NCBI GenBank assembly: GCA_003151475.1
Contig: PLXQ01000021.1
Coordinates: 1-64,000, forward strand
Length of the DNA: 64,000 bases
Direction: 5' to 3'
DNA from: Acidimicrobiaceae bacterium
GTDB lineage: Bacteria; Actinomycetota; Acidimicrobiia; Acidimicrobiales; UBA8190
Numbering within the stretch: position 1 is the stretch's first letter; each line of letters starts with the position of its first letter. The translations under genes were made by a program, and so were the position numbers. Positions 62,163 through 64,000 of this stretch are shown here, piece by piece. The notes under the pieces were generated by a model. It ran no database searches and was not told the DNA's origin. It saw only the letters and a program-made list of their open reading frames with translations.

Positions 62163-62291
62163 CTACCAGTTCGGTACCGCCTCCGAAGGCGTCGGAGTCC
62201 CCCTTTCTGTCTGGATAATGCTGAAGACAGCCAGGGACACGAAGACTCCCACGAAGGCGTACGCAAGCCACGACTCGTACGAAATGGCCAA
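62163..62291 (-). CDS. Candidate 42-residue single-pass membrane peptide
   Basis: From TTG 62291 the frame reads MAISYESWLAYAFVGVFV then SLAVFSIIQTERGTPTPSE to TAG at 62163. One clean hydrophobic helix with aromatic flanks and a polar tail. TAAGAT ends 6 nt before the TTG, so a leaderless start is plausible. Convergent with the amine oxidase. Unrecognised; support is compositional. Confidence 0.4.
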   Translation of the reverse strand: MAISYESWLAYAFVGVFVSLAVFSIIQTERGTPTPSEAVPNW

Positions 62292-62592
62292 GCCTGAATC
62301 TTAGAGTGATCCCGTTTCTGATCCTGGGCGGGGCGGGCGGGATCGGAGCGCGGACCACTGAGAGATCCGGGCGGCGAATTTCGCTGCCCTGGAAAGGAAG
62401 TGCGACAGAGCTGTCTAGCCTTTCCTCACGACACCCGGTATCCCCGAGTACACGATGCCCAAGCCCCGGTCGGCTCCCGGCCAAGACCCCGCTCGGGACC
62501 GGCACGTTCCGATCGGGCTCGGAACTGCAAGTACCGAATGGCCGACTCCTACCCGAGTGGCGGATGAGATCTCTCCCGTCCGTAGCTTCGAT

Positions 62593-63021
62593 TCATTTGC
62601 GGCGGACGGAGGCCCCGTTCAGCGCCACAGCCGCTCGGATGAGAGCCTTGAATGCCTCCTCACTTACCTCCTCGCCATCATGAATATCGATGGCACGGCG
62701 GGCATTGCCTTCGAGGCTGGAGTTGAATAGGTGTGAAGGATCCTTCAAGGATGCGCCCCTGGCGAAGGTAACCTTCACGTGGTTCTTATAGGTCTCGCCC
62801 GTGCAGATCATGCCGTCGTGTGACCAGACCGGGACACCTCCTGGATTTGTCGGCTTTCTCCACTTCCGCTCCTCAACCACTTCGGGATCGGCCTGCTTGA
62901 TCAAATTGCGAATTCGGGAGAGCGTCGCGCCCCGCCAATCGTCAAGCTGGGAGGGATCCTCGCCCTTCAGCGAGTTGCTCTTCTTGATGTGGTGGGATCG
63001 CCCTTGGTTGCTTTTGGGCAT
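62593..63021 (-). CDS. DUF1801-like protein
   Basis: 142 residues. DWRGATLSRIRNLIKQADPEVVEERKWRKPTNPGGVPVWSHDGMICTGETYKNHVKVTFARGASLKDP fits the DUF1801 (YdhG-like) fold, with the basic, Lys-rich start usual for this group. Lower GC and different codon use than the biosynthetic genes suggest acquisition. Function unknown. Confidence 0.8.
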   Translation of the reverse strand: MPKSNQGRSHHIKKSNSLKGEDPSQLDDWRGATLSRIRNLIKQADPEVVEERKWRKPTNPGGVPVWSHDGMICTGETYKNHVKVTFARGASLKDPSHLFNSSLEGNARRAIDIHDGEEVSEEAFKALIRAAVALNGASVRRK

Positions 63022-63047
63022 GCTTGATGAGGTTACCGTCGCGATGG

Positions 63048-63248
63048 CTAGGCCGCCCGATATCGCCAGGTCCCGCTCCGGCCCTTCTCATGACCATTCG
63101 GGGAGAGCCCTATCTCGACTCCCCCCACGTTGAACCCGACGAAGAAGGGCTGATCGGTATGGGGCTCGGTGCCGAGAAGGGCGGTGTGGATCGCCTTGGC
63201 GGCATCGAGATCGCGGACTGGGTAGACAACGGATTGTAGAGTGTCCAT
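63048..63248 (-). pseudogene. VOC (glyoxalase/bleomycin-resistance) domain, truncated
   Basis: From ATG 63248: DTLQSVVYPVRDLDAAKAIHTALLGTEPHTDQPFFVGFNVGGVEIGLSPNGHEKG is the first half of a VOC domain, then the frame turns to GRSGTWRYRAA and stops. The usual second beta-alpha-beta-beta half is missing. Its end lies close to the DUF1801 gene, so an insertion or deletion probably removed it. Confidence 0.7.
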
Positions 63249-63338
63249 GTCCTTATGACGTACGCAAGTCGCCGGATGTGACAACAAGCGTGGCGGTCAC
63301 ATTCCGGGGGCGGCTTACGTCAACATGATGTGACCACG

Positions 63339-64000
63339 ATGGAAGTGACCGACTTCGACGCCGAGCGGCCCCGGCTGACTGCGATCGCCATCCGGATACT
63401 CGGGTCGGAGGCCGATGCGGACGACGTGCTGCAGGAGACCTGGCTTCGGCTCTCCCGCACCGACGACATCGACGACCTGCCCGCCTGGCTGACGACCGTC
63501 GTGACACGGTTGTGCCTTGACCAGCTGCGCAAGCGACGTACCAGGTCGGTGGCCGAGGCCGAGGCACCCGCCGACCCCGCACCGGTCGACCCGGAGGCCG
63601 ACGCGCTGCTCGCCGAGAAGATGGGCGACGCGATGCAGATCGTCCTCGACGCCCTGGCGCCGGCCGAGAGGGCGGCGTTCGTCCTGCACGATGTCTTCGG
63701 TTATCCGTTCGACGAGATCAGCGCTGTCATGGGGCGCTCGGGTACCGCCGTACGCCAGCTGGCGAGCCGGGCGCGGCGCAAGGTGCAGGGCGTGCCGGAG
63801 CCGGTCGCATCGCAGGCCGCGCGCGCCGAGAGCCACCGCGTCGTCGACGCCTTCCTCACTGCAGCCCGCGGCGGGGATCTCACGACCCTGTTGTTGCTCC
63901 TCGCGCCCGACGCTGTCATGCGTGCCGACCTGGTCGGACAGAAGATGGGTACGGATCCCGTATACGACGGCGCAGCCGCCGTGGCCGCCCGCCTCAACGG
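63339..64000 (+). CDS. SigJ-like (ECF41) sigma factor, cut by right window edge
   Basis: 220 codons visible from ATG 63339 (GTG 63330 possible). Region 2: RLTAIAIRILGSEADADDVLQETWLRLSRTDDIDDLPAWLTTVVTRLCLDQLRKRR. Region 4: APAERAAFVLHDVFGYPFDEISAVMGRSGTAVRQLASRARRKV. A SnoaL-like C-terminal domain begins (HRVVDAFLTAARGGDLTTLLLLLAPDAVMRAD). In this family the SnoaL part tunes sigma activity in place of an anti-sigma. Divergent from the truncated VOC gene. Confidence 0.88.
   Translation, partial: MEVTDFDAERPRLTAIAIRILGSEADADDVLQETWLRLSRTDDIDDLPAWLTTVVTRLCLDQLRKRRTRSVAEAEAPADPAPVDPEADALLAEKMGDAMQIVLDALAPAERAAFVLHDVFGYPFDEISAVMGRSGTAVRQLASRARRKVQGVPEPVASQAARAESHRVVDAFLTAARGGDLTTLLLLLAPDAVMRADLVGQKMGTDPVYDGAAAVAARLN

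Noticed and set aside
1-64000. CRISPR arrays, rRNA and tRNA genes, prophage modules
   Set aside because: No regularly spaced repeats of CRISPR type, no rRNA cores, no tRNA cloverleaf and no phage structural genes were seen; detection was by eye only.

Overview
The window is high-GC DNA whose gene content points to an actinobacterium. It has a WhiB-family Fe-S regulator, a SARP/BTAD regulator, a mycothiol-type (TIGR03083) enzyme, a mycobacterial-type SerC, ECF sigma/anti-sigma pairs and many GTG or TTG starts. Several genes appear leaderless, with a TANNNT box 5-7 nt before the start codon. The mix of branched-chain amino acid genes with c-di-GMP signalling and a PilB/GspE-type ATPase would suit a deep-branching lineage such as Acidimicrobiia; that placement is inference.

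Layout. 1-7.7 kb: accessory left end with an L-type-lectin-like secreted protein coupled to a degenerate signal peptidase, then a MacAB-like export operon (lipoprotein, Calx-beta-bearing adaptor, ATPase, permease) and IS110 debris. 7.7-15 kb: two very large signalling ATPases (class III cyclase-AAA-TPR; SARP-NB-ARC-TPR), a tautomerase, a striking phased repeat upstream of the SARP gene, and degraded intergenic DNA. 15-17 kb: VapBC-type toxin-antitoxin and an acyl-CoA dehydrogenase. 17.4-25.3 kb: leuB-ilvE-cimA operon (minus strand) divergent from greA-leuC-leuD (plus strand). 25.7-32.8 kb: PilB/GspE-like ATPase with MshEN-like N-terminus, two diguanylate cyclases, small proteins and MscL. 32.8-42 kb: leuA, a DUF4349 protein facing an ECF sigma/anti-sigma pair, then serA, an aspartate-type aminotransferase and serC. 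42-55.9 kb: L,D-transpeptidase, thiolase-like enzyme, frameshifted flavin reductase, WhiB, zinc alcohol dehydrogenase, TldD/TldE protease pair, a Tat-exported glycosidase and secreted or hypothetical proteins. 55.9-59.6 kb: ilvBNC operon. 59.6-64 kb: SGNH hydrolase, flavin amine oxidase, then a patchy accessory end with a DUF1801 protein, a truncated VOC protein and a SigJ-like sigma factor cut by the window edge.

How the genes work together. Nearly the whole valine/leucine/isoleucine pathway is here: ilvB, ilvN, ilvC, ilvE, leuA, leuB, leuC, leuD and cimA, which makes the isoleucine precursor without threonine. The strongest regulatory result is that three of these transcription units (leuB-ilvE-cimA, leuA and ilvBNC) each begin with an unannotated 13-14 residue leader peptide. 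Each peptide carries regulatory codons (Ile-Ile-Ile-Ile, Leu-Leu-Leu and Ile-Leu-Val-Val-Leu respectively), followed by a pause-type hairpin and an intrinsic terminator. In all three, the candidate -10 box ends exactly 9 nt before the leader ATG. This looks like a matched set of attenuators, each tuned to different amino acids.

Other notable items are six near-identical hexamers at 11-bp pitch before the SARP gene, a periplasmic adaptor with four Calx-beta domains, divergent serC/aminotransferase genes whose start codons share one short palindromic segment, and a palindromic operator before the toxin-antitoxin pair.
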